A DNA stretch of 64,000 nucleotides from JACVRW01 sp034664085 (lineage in GTDB: Bacteria > Actinomycetota > Thermoleophilia > Solirubrobacterales > Thermoleophilaceae). Both the position numbers and the translations under genes were made by a program. Numbering within the stretch: the stretch's first letter is position 1; every line of letters begins with the position of its first letter. Below are positions 40,039 through 48,150 of this stretch, piece after piece. The notes under the pieces were generated by a model. It made no database searches and was not told the DNA's origin. It saw only the letters and a program-made list of their open reading frames with translations. Location of the stretch: the NCBI GenBank assembly GCA_034664085.1, contig JAXDII010000095.1, positions 7,562-71,561 of the forward strand. The letters are read 5' to 3'.

Positions 40039-41184
40039 CTAGTTCGCCGAGACGCCCTCCACGAACCAGCCCCACTTCTCGTACATGAACTCGTCCGTGA
40101 GCTCCTCGCCCTCGGCGAGCCTCACCTTGCCGCTCTGGTCGCGCAGCGGACCGACGAATGGGCTCTTGCCGTCGATGATCTCCTGCTTGGCCGCTTCGAC
40201 CTTCTCCTGCACGTCAGCGGGGACCTTGGGGCCCCACGGCGCGAACTCCAGGCCATCGGCCATGCCGTACAGGCGCGGGCCCTGGTCGATCGGCTTGTCC
40301 TCCAGCAGGGAGCCGAGCACGAGCTCCATCTCCTTCTGGATGGCGCCCTTGATGAGCACGCCCGTGACGAGCGCGTTGGGGCCGAACTCGGCCTGGTCGG
40401 AGTACTGGCTGAAGCCCCAGACCTTGTTGCGCTCGGCGACCTCGACGACGCCCGGGGTGACCGAGAACGTCGCCAGCACGTCTGCGCCGCCGTTCACGAG
40501 CGTCTGCGCCGCCTCGACGGTCTTCGGCGCGTCGTTGAACGAGTTGATGAAGACGACGTTGACCTTGCACTGCGGGTTGACGCTGCGGCATCCGAGCAGG
40601 TACGCGTTCGCCTGCGCGGTCTCGTACGGCTGGTCGAACGACGCGACGTAGCCGAGCGTGTCCGACTCGGTCAGCAGCCCCGCGGCGACGCCGTAGAGGT
40701 AGAAGCTCTCCCAGAACTTGAACCAGTGGCCGGTGGTGTTCGGCGGCGGATCGCCGAGCGCCTGGACTGAGTTGCAGGCCTTGTCCGGGTACTTGACGCA
40801 GGCGGCGTAGAACAGGTCGCCGGCTGCCAGCGTGTCCAGCACGAGGTCGTTGCCCTGCTGGAAGAGCTGCTCCGTGATCTGGGTCGCCTGGTTCGAGTAG
40901 GGCACCCCCTCGACGTCCTTGAGCGTGACCCGGTCCGAGCCCACCGTCTCGATCGCGGCCTTGGTGCCTTCGTTGAAGGCGCGGCTCCATGCATCAGCCT
41001 CGAGGTTGGGCAGATACAGCGCCGCCATCTTGATCGTCTTGCCGGAGTCGGCGGCCGTGTCCGAGCCGGAGCTCGAGCCGGAGTCGGACTCCGAGTCCGA
41101 GCCACCGCAGCCGACCACGACCGCGACGAGCGCGGCCATGGCCAGGGCGACGAGCCGTGACCTCCACATACGTGCATGGACCAC
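40039..41184 (-). CDS. BMP-family (nucleoside-type) ABC substrate-binding lipoprotein
   Basis: A 381-residue lipoprotein. The signal ends in 'LVAVVVGCGG', where Cys is the lipidated residue, followed by a Ser/Asp/Glu linker. The mature protein is a BMP (PnrA/TmpC-like) binding fold with 'IKMAALYLPNLEADAWSRAF', 'VGYVASFDQPYETAQANAYLLG' in outline, and 'NVVFINSFNDAPKTVEAAQTL'. The family binds purine nucleosides and other small ring compounds. The GTG at 41184 is supported by GAAAGG eight bases upstream. It follows the two permeases by 15 bases. Confidence 0.92.
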   Translation of the reverse strand: MVHARMWRSRLVALAMAALVAVVVGCGGSDSESDSGSSSGSDTAADSGKTIKMAALYLPNLEADAWSRAFNEGTKAAIETVGSDRVTLKDVEGVPYSNQATQITEQLFQQGNDLVLDTLAAGDLFYAACVKYPDKACNSVQALGDPPPNTTGHWFKFWESFYLYGVAAGLLTESDTLGYVASFDQPYETAQANAYLLGCRSVNPQCKVNVVFINSFNDAPKTVEAAQTLVNGGADVLATFSVTPGVVEVAERNKVWGFSQYSDQAEFGPNALVTGVLIKGAIQKEMELVLGSLLEDKPIDQGPRLYGMADGLEFAPWGPKVPADVQEKVEAAKQEIIDGKSPFVGPLRDQSGKVRLAEGEELTDEFMYEKWGWFVEGVSAN

Positions 41185-41199
41185 TTGTTGAACCTTTCG

Positions 41200-42141
41200 C
41201 TAGCGCTGCCCGCGCACGAAGACGGACCCGAGTGCGGCGGGAGCTGTTGGTGGACCGCCAAATCGCCGCGTGCGAGTCGCCCGTGCGATGAGGACAGCGA
41301 TGGTCAGGAGGTACGGGGCCATGTCGAGGATGGGTGAGGGAATCCCCCAACCCTGCGACTGGCCGACGTCCCCGAGTACGAGCAGGATTCCGAAGAAGTA
41401 CGCGCCCCAGAGCAGGGAGACCGGGCGCCAGGCGACGAAGATCACCAGCGCGAGCGCGATCCAGCCGCCGCCGGCGACCATCTGGTCCTGCCAGTGGCGG
41501 ATCGTGACCAGGCTCAGCATCCCGCCGCCCAGCCCCATCAGCGCGCCGCCAACGGTGACGTAGAGGAGCTGCCAGCGCACGACCGGGACGCCGGCGGCGT
41601 GCGCCGACCCCGGGTCCTCGCCGATCGCCCGGAGGTTCATGCCGTGGCGCGTTCGGTTCAGCAGGAACGCGACCGCCAGCACGACCGCGACGCCGAGGTA
41701 GACCGGCCAGGGCTGCTCGAAGAAGGCCTTGCCGACCAGCGGCAGGTCGCGCAGCAGCGGCACCTGGATCTCGGCCATGCGCTGCGGCAGCGCGCTCGAG
41801 GTATAGGACGCCCCCAGCTCGGCCGACAGCCCGATGCCGATGAACCAGGCCGCGAAGCCGATCACGATCTGGGACGCCCGCGCGAGCACGATCGGCAGCG
41901 CGACGAACAGTCCCGCGAACAGGCCACCCGCCGCCGCGCTGGCCACGAACCCGGTGACGGTGCTGCCGGAGTCCACGGCGATCACGAAGCCGACGGCGGC
42001 GCCGACGAGCATCACGCCCTCGATCCCGATGTTGATCACGCCGACGCGCTCCGACAGCAGCTCGCCGAGCGCGGCGTACGCGAGCGGGATGCCGGCGAGC
42101 ATGGCCGACGCGAGCATTCCCTCGAAGACGTCGAAGCTCAT
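41200..42141 (-). CDS. BMP-type ABC importer permease (second)
   Basis: A 313-residue membrane permease of the BPD_transp_2 (ribose/nucleoside) class with about eight to nine helices. The characteristic segment 'LGELLSERVGVINIGIEGVMLVGA' is near the N-terminus, with 'LRAIGEDPGSAHAAGVPV' (the cytosolic coupling region) and 'LVIFVAWRPVSLLWGAYFFG' further on. It pairs with the 42138-43268 permease, as NupP/NupQ do. The ATG overlaps the preceding stop (ATGA). Confidence 0.93.
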   Translation of the reverse strand: MSFDVFEGMLASAMLAGIPLAYAALGELLSERVGVINIGIEGVMLVGAAVGFVIAVDSGSTVTGFVASAAAGGLFAGLFVALPIVLARASQIVIGFAAWFIGIGLSAELGASYTSSALPQRMAEIQVPLLRDLPLVGKAFFEQPWPVYLGVAVVLAVAFLLNRTRHGMNLRAIGEDPGSAHAAGVPVVRWQLLYVTVGGALMGLGGGMLSLVTIRHWQDQMVAGGGWIALALVIFVAWRPVSLLWGAYFFGILLVLGDVGQSQGWGIPSPILDMAPYLLTIAVLIARATRTRRFGGPPTAPAALGSVFVRGQR

Positions 42142-43268
42142 CGCGGCGCCTCCGGGCTGGGCTCGGCATCCGGCGGCGGCACGCGCCGCCTGCGGCGCAG
42201 GATCCCGTCGCGGGGGAGGGCCGCCGCCAGGCTGGCGCAGATCAGCAGCAGGCCGACCAGCAGCAGCACGACGCCGCTCGTGACGCCGGCGATGCGCAGG
42301 GCGCTGCCGACCGCCTGGAGCAGCGCCAGCAGCAGGCCGGTCGCCAACACTCCGCCCATGGAGCCGGCGGCGAGGATCGCGACGACGATGCCGACGTAGC
42401 CCGTGTTGTCGGTCAGCGACGGCGCGTAGCTGTGCGCCGTGCTCATCTCGACGAGGCTTCCGGCGAGGCCGGCGATCGCGCCGGACAGCAGCATCGCCGC
42501 GAAGCGGGCCCTGCGGGTGTCGAAGCCCGCGTAGCGGCCGGCCTCCTCGGAGGCACCGGTGACGTGGGTGCGGAAGCCGAAGTGCGTGTGGCGGAAGACG
42601 AGCCAGAGCGCCGCGACGACGCCGACCGCGATCAGGAACGAGACCCCGATCGCGGCGCCGCCCACGGTGAAGGAGGGGAGGAACGTGCTCTCCGGGATCG
42701 GCTTGGTCTGGAGGGCGACGTTGGCGTACTCGGTGGACTTCCACGGGCCGGTGATCCAGTAGGTGGTCCAGGAGTACGCGACGAAGTTGAGCATCAGCGT
42801 CGTGACCACCTCGCTGACGCGCAGGTAGGCCTGGGCCAGCGCGGGCACCAGTGCCCAGCCCATCCCGCCGGCCAGCGACGCGAGCAGCATCAGCGGCACG
42901 AGCAGCACACCCGGCAGGCTGGGCAGGGAGAAGGCGACACCAGTCGCGGCCCACGCACCGACGAGCAGCTGCCCGTCGACGCCGATGTTCCACAGCCCGG
43001 CGCGCCGGGCGACCGCGACTGCGCAGCCGGCCAGGATCAGCGGGGTGGCAAGCGAGATCCACTGCTGGATCCCCAGCGGCGTCCCGAGGGTCGAAACCCA
43101 GATCGTCTGAAACAGGTCGGTGCCGGGGGTGAGCTGCGTGCTGAGGTACGCGAGGCCCAGCAGGAGACCGACCGCGATCGCCGCGATGCGCAGCCACAGC
43201 TGCCGGTTGCCGGCAAGCTCGGCGATGCGCAGCGCAGCAGCCGGGCTGCGCGCCGCAGTGGAGCTCAT
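42138..43268 (-). CDS. BMP-type ABC importer permease (first)
   Basis: A 376-residue permease with about nine helices, BPD_transp_2 class. Typical features are 'AGLWNIGVDGQLLVGAWAATG', 'YLRVSEVVTTLMLNFVAYSW' and 'TGASEEAGRYAGFDTRRARFAAMLLSG' in outline (the coupling segment). The C-terminal tail is basic and Pro-rich and cytosolic. The ATG at 43268 overlaps the ATPase stop (ATGA), so ATPase, permease and permease are translationally coupled. Confidence 0.93.
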   Translation of the reverse strand: MSSTAARSPAAALRIAELAGNRQLWLRIAAIAVGLLLGLAYLSTQLTPGTDLFQTIWVSTLGTPLGIQQWISLATPLILAGCAVAVARRAGLWNIGVDGQLLVGAWAATGVAFSLPSLPGVLLVPLMLLASLAGGMGWALVPALAQAYLRVSEVVTTLMLNFVAYSWTTYWITGPWKSTEYANVALQTKPIPESTFLPSFTVGGAAIGVSFLIAVGVVAALWLVFRHTHFGFRTHVTGASEEAGRYAGFDTRRARFAAMLLSGAIAGLAGSLVEMSTAHSYAPSLTDNTGYVGIVVAILAAGSMGGVLATGLLLALLQAVGSALRIAGVTSGVVLLLVGLLLICASLAAALPRDGILRRRRRVPPPDAEPSPEAPR

Positions 43269-44833
43269 GCGCGCGACTCCGGGGAGTTCCCGTTGCCGTT
43301 CGCGGACGCGCCGCCCATCAGCGCGCCGATCGTGTCGCGGCTGACGTCCGCGCGCGAGAAGGACCCCATGATGCGGCCCTCGTAGAGCACCACGATCCGG
43401 TCGGTGAGCTGGAGCACCTCGTCGAGGTCCTCCGAGATCATCAGCACGGCGATCCCGTCGGCGCGCGCCTTCAGGAGCAGCTCGTGCACGCCCGCAGCGG
43501 CCGCGACGTCGAGCCCGCGCGTGGGGTGGACGGCGACGAGGCCGACGCGCGCCGCGAGCATCTCGCGGTGGGCCACGAGCCGCTGCGCCTGGCCGCCCGA
43601 GAGGGTGGAGGCGGGGCGGGCCGTCGCGATCCTCGAGAGGCCCGCCTTGCCGAGCAGGTCGGCGGAGAAGGCGCGCAGGGCGCGGCGCGTCAGCCAGGGG
43701 CCCCTGCGCAGCGGCCGGTCGTGGCTGGCCTTGATGGCGGCGTTGGTCTCTACGGAGGCCTCCAGCGCGAGCCCGCTGCCGAGATCCTCCGGGATGTAGC
43801 CGACGCCCGCGCGCACCGCCTCGATCGGCGGCGCACCGGTCAGGTCGCGGTCCTCGACCCGGATGCTGCCGGCGGTCGCCCGCCGCAGGCCGACGATCAC
43901 CTCGGCCAGCTCGCGCTGGCCGTTGCCCGAGACGCCGGCCACGCCCACGATCTCGCCCTTGCAGAGCTCCAGGCTCACGTCGTGGAGGGCGCGGCGGCCG
44001 AAGTCGTCGTCGGCGCACACCCCCTCCAGCGTCAGGGCGACCGGCTGCGCGCCGCGGACGGCGCCGTCGCTCGGCCGCACCTCCTCGACGCCGCCGCCGA
44101 CCATCAGGCGCGCGAGCATGTCCTTGTCGCAGCCCGACTTGGCCAGGCCCGACGCGACGTTGCGGCCGCCGCGCAGGACCGTGATCCGGTCGGCGATCTC
44201 GAGCACCTCGTTGAGCTTGTGCGAGATGAAGATGACGGTGTGGCCAGCCGCGCGGATGCGGTCGATGGCCGCGAACAGCTCGGCGGTCTCGGACGGGCTC
44301 AGCGTCGCGGTCGGCTCGTCGAGGATCAGGATCTCCGCGCCGCGGGCGAGCGCGCGCAGGATGGCCACGCGCTGGCGCTCGCCGGTCGAGAGCTGCCAGA
44401 TCTGCGCCGCCGGGTCGACCTCGAGCGCGAACTTCGCGGCGAGCTCGGCGGTGGCGCGCTCCAGCCCCGTATCCGAGACGAACAGCGGCGTGGCCTCCCA
44501 CCCGACGTGCACGTTCTCCGCGACCGTGAACTTCTCGATCAGCCGGAAGTGCTGGTGGACGATGCCGATGCCGCGGTTGAAGGCGTCCCGCGGGGAGTGG
44601 AAGGTGACCGGCTCGCCCCGGACGGTCATGTCGCCGGAGTCGGCAGGGATGATCCCGCCCACGACGTTCATCAGCGTGGTCTTGCCGGCGCCGTTCTCGC
44701 CCAGCAGCGCATGGACCTCGCCGGAAGCGGCCTCGAAGTCGACGCCACCGAGAGCGGGGAACAGTCCGTAGTACTTGACGATCTGCCTGAGCCCGAGCGT
44801 AAGCCCAGGCTCGGCGAGCGCCGGGGCGCCCAT
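43265..44833 (-). CDS. BMP-type ABC importer ATPase (two domains)
   Basis: A ~522-residue protein with two fused ABC ATPase domains, as in ribose and nucleoside importers. Domain 1 has Walker A 'LLGENGAGKTTLMNVV', Q-loop 'GIVHQHFRLI', signature 'LSTGERQRVAILRAL' and Walker B 'ILILDEPTATLSPSE'. Domain 2 has a poor P-loop ('GVSGNGQRELAE', lacking GKS), signature 'LSGGQAQRLVAHREM' and altered Walker B 'GLVAVHPTRGLDV', so it is the degenerate half normal for this family. The ATG at 44833 is a choice: GTG 44848 and 44842 are alternatives. It is the first gene of the 12.5 kb catabolic operon. Confidence 0.92.
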   Translation of the reverse strand: MGAPALAEPGLTLGLRQIVKYYGLFPALGGVDFEAASGEVHALLGENGAGKTTLMNVVGGIIPADSGDMTVRGEPVTFHSPRDAFNRGIGIVHQHFRLIEKFTVAENVHVGWEATPLFVSDTGLERATAELAAKFALEVDPAAQIWQLSTGERQRVAILRALARGAEILILDEPTATLSPSETAELFAAIDRIRAAGHTVIFISHKLNEVLEIADRITVLRGGRNVASGLAKSGCDKDMLARLMVGGGVEEVRPSDGAVRGAQPVALTLEGVCADDDFGRRALHDVSLELCKGEIVGVAGVSGNGQRELAEVIVGLRRATAGSIRVEDRDLTGAPPIEAVRAGVGYIPEDLGSGLALEASVETNAAIKASHDRPLRRGPWLTRRALRAFSADLLGKAGLSRIATARPASTLSGGQAQRLVAHREMLAARVGLVAVHPTRGLDVAAAAGVHELLLKARADGIAVLMISEDLDEVLQLTDRIVVLYEGRIMGSFSRADVSRDTIGALMGGASANGNGNSPESRA

Positions 44834-44963
44834 CTCCGTCACCGACACCCCGCCACGGATCTGATCCGAGTCACTTCGCCGAACGCCGTGACCATTGCGC
44901 GTGCTCCCTTTCAGCCCTTCTTCGGACGTGCTGGCCGAAGGGGCAGCAGACGTCAATGGGGAT

Positions 44964-45003
44964 CTGTACATCTGTACATTACAGAAGATTCGGTCCTCGG
45001 CAA
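44964..45003 (-). promoter_or_regulatory. Promoter with overlapping operator for the catabolic operon
   Basis: On the minus strand a -35-like TTGCCG (44998-45003), a 16-base spacer and a -10-like TAATGT (44976-44981) are seen. A 21-base element (44964-44984) with CTGTA/TACAG ends and two copies of the palindrome TGTACA overlaps the -10 box. It is markedly AT-rich for this genome. A repressor site, perhaps for the TetR at 31644 or a GntR-type protein, is likely. Confidence 0.5.
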
Positions 45004-45054
45004 GCATCTGGCGGAAAGCCGTTTCCGCGGCGCCGGACCCGGAACACGAGGGTT

Positions 45055-45612
45055 ATGAACGCTGGACGATTGATCGCACGCCTCACCATCGGCGGCCTGT
45101 TCGTCGGCCATGGGACCCAGAAGCTGTTTGGCTGGTTCGACGGGCCCGGGCCCGAGGGGACCGCCGAGATGATGGAGAATCTCGGCCTTCGCCCGCCCCG
45201 CGAGCAGGCACTCGCGGCGGGCATCACGGAGACGGCCGGCGGAGCCATGCTGGCGCTCGGCGCGCTCACCCCGCTGGCGGGAGCGCTCCTGTCCGGGACC
45301 ATGTTCACGGCGATCCGCAAGGTGCATCTCCCGAAGGGCCTCTGGAACACCGGCGGCGGCTACGAGTTCAACCTCGTGCTGGTCGCCGCGGTCGCCGCCC
45401 TGATCGACGGCGGCCCCGGCCGGCCCTCGGTCGACCATGCACTCGGCATCGACCGGACCGGGTCGGGCTGGGCGCTCGCCGCGCTGGCCGCCGGAGCGGC
45501 CGGGTCGGCGTTCGCGACCGGGGCGGCCCCGCTCGTGGAGCAGGCCCAGCAGTCCCAGTCGCAGCAGGAAGGCTCGGCGGCGGACCAGGTGCCCGCCGGC
45601 GCGACCGCCTAG
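45055..45612 (+). CDS. DoxX-family membrane protein
   Basis: A 185-residue protein with four predicted helices typical of DoxX/DUF1622-like proteins. It begins 'LIARLTIGGLFVGHGTQKLFGWFDGPG', and 'TETAGGAMLALGALTPLAGALL' forms the second/third helices. The C-terminal ~35 residues are Gln/Ser/Ala-rich and likely disordered. DoxX proteins are linked to thiol/sulfur redox or membrane-associated oxidoreductase complexes, but the role here is unknown. ATG 45055 is preceded closely by GAGGG. Its stop overlaps a convergent small gene by three bases. Confidence 0.88.
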   Translation: MNAGRLIARLTIGGLFVGHGTQKLFGWFDGPGPEGTAEMMENLGLRPPREQALAAGITETAGGAMLALGALTPLAGALLSGTMFTAIRKVHLPKGLWNTGGGYEFNLVLVAAVAALIDGGPGRPSVDHALGIDRTGSGWALAALAAGAAGSAFATGAAPLVEQAQQSQSQQEGSAADQVPAGATA

Positions 45613-45818
45613 CGCGAGAGCCGCACCCGCGTGCCGTAGTAGGGCTCGCCTTCTGCGACGAACTTCGCCGTGGAGGGGTGCAGCCGATAGCGCCGGCCCG
45701 CCACCACGATCACACGGCCGTCCTCGAGGACTTCCTCGATCACAGCCGGCTCGGAGGACCCGAAGTGCTGGATCGAAACCGGCATGCCGACGGTGGGCAG
45801 GGGACGCGACGGCCGCAT
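45609..45818 (-). CDS. Small SH3-like hypothetical protein
   Basis: A 69-residue protein with a run of short beta strands ('AVIEEVLEDGRVIVVAGRRYRLH' in outline), suggesting an SH3-like or small barrel fold. No cysteines or signal are seen. It is convergent with DoxX and divergent from the MoaD-like gene. The balanced composition makes it more likely a real gene than a shadow, but no family was recognised. Confidence 0.55.
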   Translation of the reverse strand: MRPSRPLPTVGMPVSIQHFGSSEPAVIEEVLEDGRVIVVAGRRYRLHPSTAKFVAEGEPYYGTRVRLSR

Positions 45819-45843
45819 GAGCCGATTATCCGCCGGCTAGGCT

Positions 45844-45943
45844 CCGAGGCGTGCCGGGGGCCTCTACCTCGGCGCCGGGCCCCGGGTGCGCAAGCGCTGC
45901 GGGGCCATTTTTGGTTCCGGGGGAAGCGGACAGCGGTACGCTG
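45844..45943 (+). promoter_or_regulatory. Structured leader with terminator-like hairpin before the MoaD/amidase operon
   Basis: Three potential hairpins occur in order. First is CCGAGG/CCTCGG (45844-45849 with 45867-45872). Second is GGCCCCG/CGGGGCC (45878-45884 with 45900-45906), with an inner GCGCAAGCGC hairpin, immediately followed by ATTTTT (45907-45912) like an intrinsic terminator. Third is CAGCG-GTA-CGCTG (45931-45943). No plus-strand gene ends nearby, so the terminator would act on this operon's own leader, as in riboswitches or attenuators. The class is not recognised. Confidence 0.5.
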
Positions 45944-45974
45944 CCGGCGAGAGCGTTTCCGAGGAGGGGTTGGT

Positions 45975-46253
45975 GTGCACGTACAGGTGCGTCTCGGGTC
46001 GGGCCTCGCCACGGCGGCCGGCACTCGCCGGCTGCGAGTCGAGCTGTCCGACCAGGCCACCGTCGCCACCCTGCTCGACCACCTGCGCGAGGCCGAGCCG
46101 GCGATCGCGCCGGGCCTCGACTCGGCCCTGGCGGTCGTCGGCGGAACGCACGCGGGCGGGGCGCAGCCGCTCGCCGACGGCGACGAGGTCGCCCTGCTGA
46201 TCCCGGTGGCCGGCGGCGCCGGCCCCTCTGAGAGGAGCACACCATGGCCGTAG
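45975..46253 (+). CDS. ThiS/MoaD-like ubiquitin-fold sulfur carrier
   Basis: A 92-residue beta-grasp protein. 'HVQVRLGSGLATAAG' starts it, 'TVATLLDHLREAEPAI' is the helix, and 'PLADGDEVALLIPVAGG' ends the fold like MoaD/ThiS, in which a C-terminal Gly-Gly is adenylated and thiocarboxylated. Here the GG is followed by 12 more residues (to 'STPWP') that are encoded over the ribosome site and start of the next gene. The tail must be removed for normal chemistry, or the protein does something else. GAGGAGG lies about eight bases before GTG 45975. Confidence 0.75.
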   Translation: MHVQVRLGSGLATAAGTRRLRVELSDQATVATLLDHLREAEPAIAPGLDSALAVVGGTHAGGAQPLADGDEVALLIPVAGGAGPSERSTPWP

Positions 46254-47578
46254 AGCCCGCAACCCGGACGCCGACGCGCTCGGGGCATCCGACGGTGTTC
46301 GTCGACACCTTCACCGACGGCCTGCTCGGCCCCGACGTCGAGCTGCTCGGACCCGTCGAGGACGGCGGGCACATCGTGGTCAACACCGCTCCGGGGTGCT
46401 GGGGCCCGATGATCACGCCCTCGATCCGCGGCGGCCACGAGGTCGCGCGCCCGGTGGCGGTGGCGGGCGCCGAGCCGGGGGACGCGATCGCGATCCGCAT
46501 CAAGGACATCGCGGTCACCTCGATCGCCACCGCCTCGGGCAACGACTGGTCGCCCGAGGGCAGCTTCAACGGGGACCCCTACATCGCGGGCGTCTGCCCG
46601 GGGTGCGGCACCGAGTACCCGGAGACCCGGCTCGAGGGCATCGGGCAGGACGCCGTTCGCTGCGCGAACTGCGGGGCCGACGCCTCGCCGTTCAAGTTCA
46701 CCAACGGCTACACGATCGCCTTCGACCGCGGCCACGGCGTGGGCGTGACGGTCGGGCGCGAGTCGGCCGAGCGCATCGCGCACGAGGCGCACCGCTACGC
46801 CGCGCTGCCGGAGAACTCGGCGCAGAACCCGATCCTCGCGTTCGCGCCGCACGACCTGGTGGCGCTCGCCACGCGGCTGCGGCCCTTCATGGGCCAGCTC
46901 GGCACCACCCCGTCGACCACGATCCCGGACTCCCACAACGCGGGCGACTTCGGCTCGTTCCTGATCGACGCGCCGCACCGCTACGCGATCACCGCGGAGG
47001 AGCTCGCCGAGCACCGCACGGACGGCCACATGGACATCGACGCCGTCCGCGCCGGGGCGATCCTGATCTGCCCGGTCAAGCTGCCGGGCGGCGGCGTCTA
47101 CCTGGGCGACATGCACGCGCTGCAGGGAGACGGCGAGATTGCCGGCCACACCGCCGACGTGTCCGGCACCGTCACGCTGCAGGTGGAGGTGCTGAAGGGG
47201 CTCGGGATCGACGGGCCGGTGCTGCTGCCGGTCGAGGAGGACCTGCCCTTCCTCGCGCGCCCGCTCTCCGGCGACGAGCGTGCGCGCGCGGAGACGCTCG
47301 CACGCGAGTGGGGGGTGGACGCCCTCGAGGAGTCGGCCCCGATCTCGGTGATCGGCACGGGCCCGGACCTCAACAGCGCAACCGACAACGGACTCCAGCG
47401 AGCCGCCGAGCTGCTCTCGATGGAGGTCCCCGAGGTCAAGAACCGGGCCACTATCACCGGAGCGATCGAGATCGGCCGCCACCCGGGCGTGGTGCAGGTC
47501 ACGTTCCGAGCCCCGCTCGACCGCCTGGAGGCACGCGGCCTGCTGCCGTACGTGCGCGACCAGTACGGGAGCGGCTGA
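46244..47578 (+). CDS. Acetamidase/formamidase family protein
   Basis: A 444-residue hydrolase of the FmdA/AmdA family, which releases ammonia from formamide or acetamide. Family marks are 'GPMITPSIRGGHEVARPVAV', 'DAIAIRIKDIAVTSIATASG', 'GDFGSFLIDAPHRY' and 'GGGVYLGDMHALQGDGEIAGH'. An inserted zinc ribbon C-P-G-C ... C-A-N-C (residues ~122-148) is present, as in the longer subtype. 'GAGAGGAG' five bases upstream supports ATG 46244, which overlaps the MoaD-like gene by ten bases. The coupling suggests that the carrier protein is needed for, or co-regulated with, amide breakdown. Confidence 0.92.
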   Translation: MAVEPATRTPTRSGHPTVFVDTFTDGLLGPDVELLGPVEDGGHIVVNTAPGCWGPMITPSIRGGHEVARPVAVAGAEPGDAIAIRIKDIAVTSIATASGNDWSPEGSFNGDPYIAGVCPGCGTEYPETRLEGIGQDAVRCANCGADASPFKFTNGYTIAFDRGHGVGVTVGRESAERIAHEAHRYAALPENSAQNPILAFAPHDLVALATRLRPFMGQLGTTPSTTIPDSHNAGDFGSFLIDAPHRYAITAEELAEHRTDGHMDIDAVRAGAILICPVKLPGGGVYLGDMHALQGDGEIAGHTADVSGTVTLQVEVLKGLGIDGPVLLPVEEDLPFLARPLSGDERARAETLAREWGVDALEESAPISVIGTGPDLNSATDNGLQRAAELLSMEVPEVKNRATITGAIEIGRHPGVVQVTFRAPLDRLEARGLLPYVRDQYGSG

Positions 47579-47594
47579 GCGCCGCGCCCACGGG

Positions 47595-47622
47595 GCGCGG
47601 GGCGGGACCAGCCGCCCCGCGC
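47595..47622. terminator. Strong GC hairpin between convergent amidase and DUF4234 genes
   Basis: GCGCGGGGCGG (47595-47605) and CCGCCCCGCGC (47612-47622) form a perfect 11-base stem with a six-base loop. It has no T-tract but is placed between two converging genes, so it probably acts in both directions. Confidence 0.65.
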
Positions 47623-47643
47623 GCGCCTCGTCGTTCGATGCGA

Positions 47644-48150
47644 TCAGGCGATCGCCGGTGCGGGCATCGCCGCCTCGACCGGGGAGCCAGCGGCCTGATG
47701 CTGCAGCACCTTGTTCAGGTTCGACTGCAGGATGTAGGTGCCGACGGGGCTCAGGAACAGCGAGAGCACGAAGCCCAGGCCAGCCTCCATGCCCGAGGGC
47801 GCGCCCGTCAGGCGCTCCGCCGCGGACAGTCGCGTCCAGGTCTTGTAGATGGAGACGAACGGAGGAACGATGATCAGGGAGCCGAGCGTCACGGCGAGCA
47901 CCGACATTCCCGGGCTCGTGCCGCAGTCTTCAGAGCCGCGCGACTTGCCGATCGCGGCCATCTCCTTGTTGATCTTGTAGTACCAGACGATCCCGTAGAT
48001 CCCGAGCGTGATCAGCATCAGCCCGAGCACTCCGAGCGGGTTGCGGATCTTCCCGGGCTCCTGGGAACCCTGGATCTCTACTTGCTCAGCCAACTTGAGG
48101 TACTCCTTCGATTGAATGACGTAGCGCGGCGGAATCGCCGCGTTGCTCAC
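47644..48150 (-). CDS. DUF4234-like membrane protein
   Basis: A 168-residue protein with about three hydrophobic helices. 'NPLGVLGLMLITLGIYGIVWYYKINKEM' in outline matches DUF4234, often found fused to or next to phage-shock or septum-related proteins but of unknown role. Next are 'VLAVTLGSLIIVPPFVSIYKTW' and a third helix 'GFVLSLFLSPVGTYILQSNLN'. The cytosolic C-terminus is Ala/Pro-rich. GTG start at 48150; no clear ribosome site. It is divergent from the ice-binding-like gene. Confidence 0.75.
   Translation of the reverse strand: MSNAAIPPRYVIQSKEYLKLAEQVEIQGSQEPGKIRNPLGVLGLMLITLGIYGIVWYYKINKEMAAIGKSRGSEDCGTSPGMSVLAVTLGSLIIVPPFVSIYKTWTRLSAAERLTGAPSGMEAGLGFVLSLFLSPVGTYILQSNLNKVLQHQAAGSPVEAAMPAPAIA

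Noticed and set aside
45844..45974. Naming the MoaD/amidase leader as a known riboswitch (molybdenum cofactor, guanidine or ZTP)
   Set aside because: The hairpins and terminator shape are visible, but I could not match the conserved core of any of these classes, so no class is claimed.
46560..46700. The CPGC...CANC pair in the acetamidase as a separate zinc-finger gene
   Set aside because: It lies inside an unbroken amidase frame and is a known insertion of the longer FmdA-type proteins.
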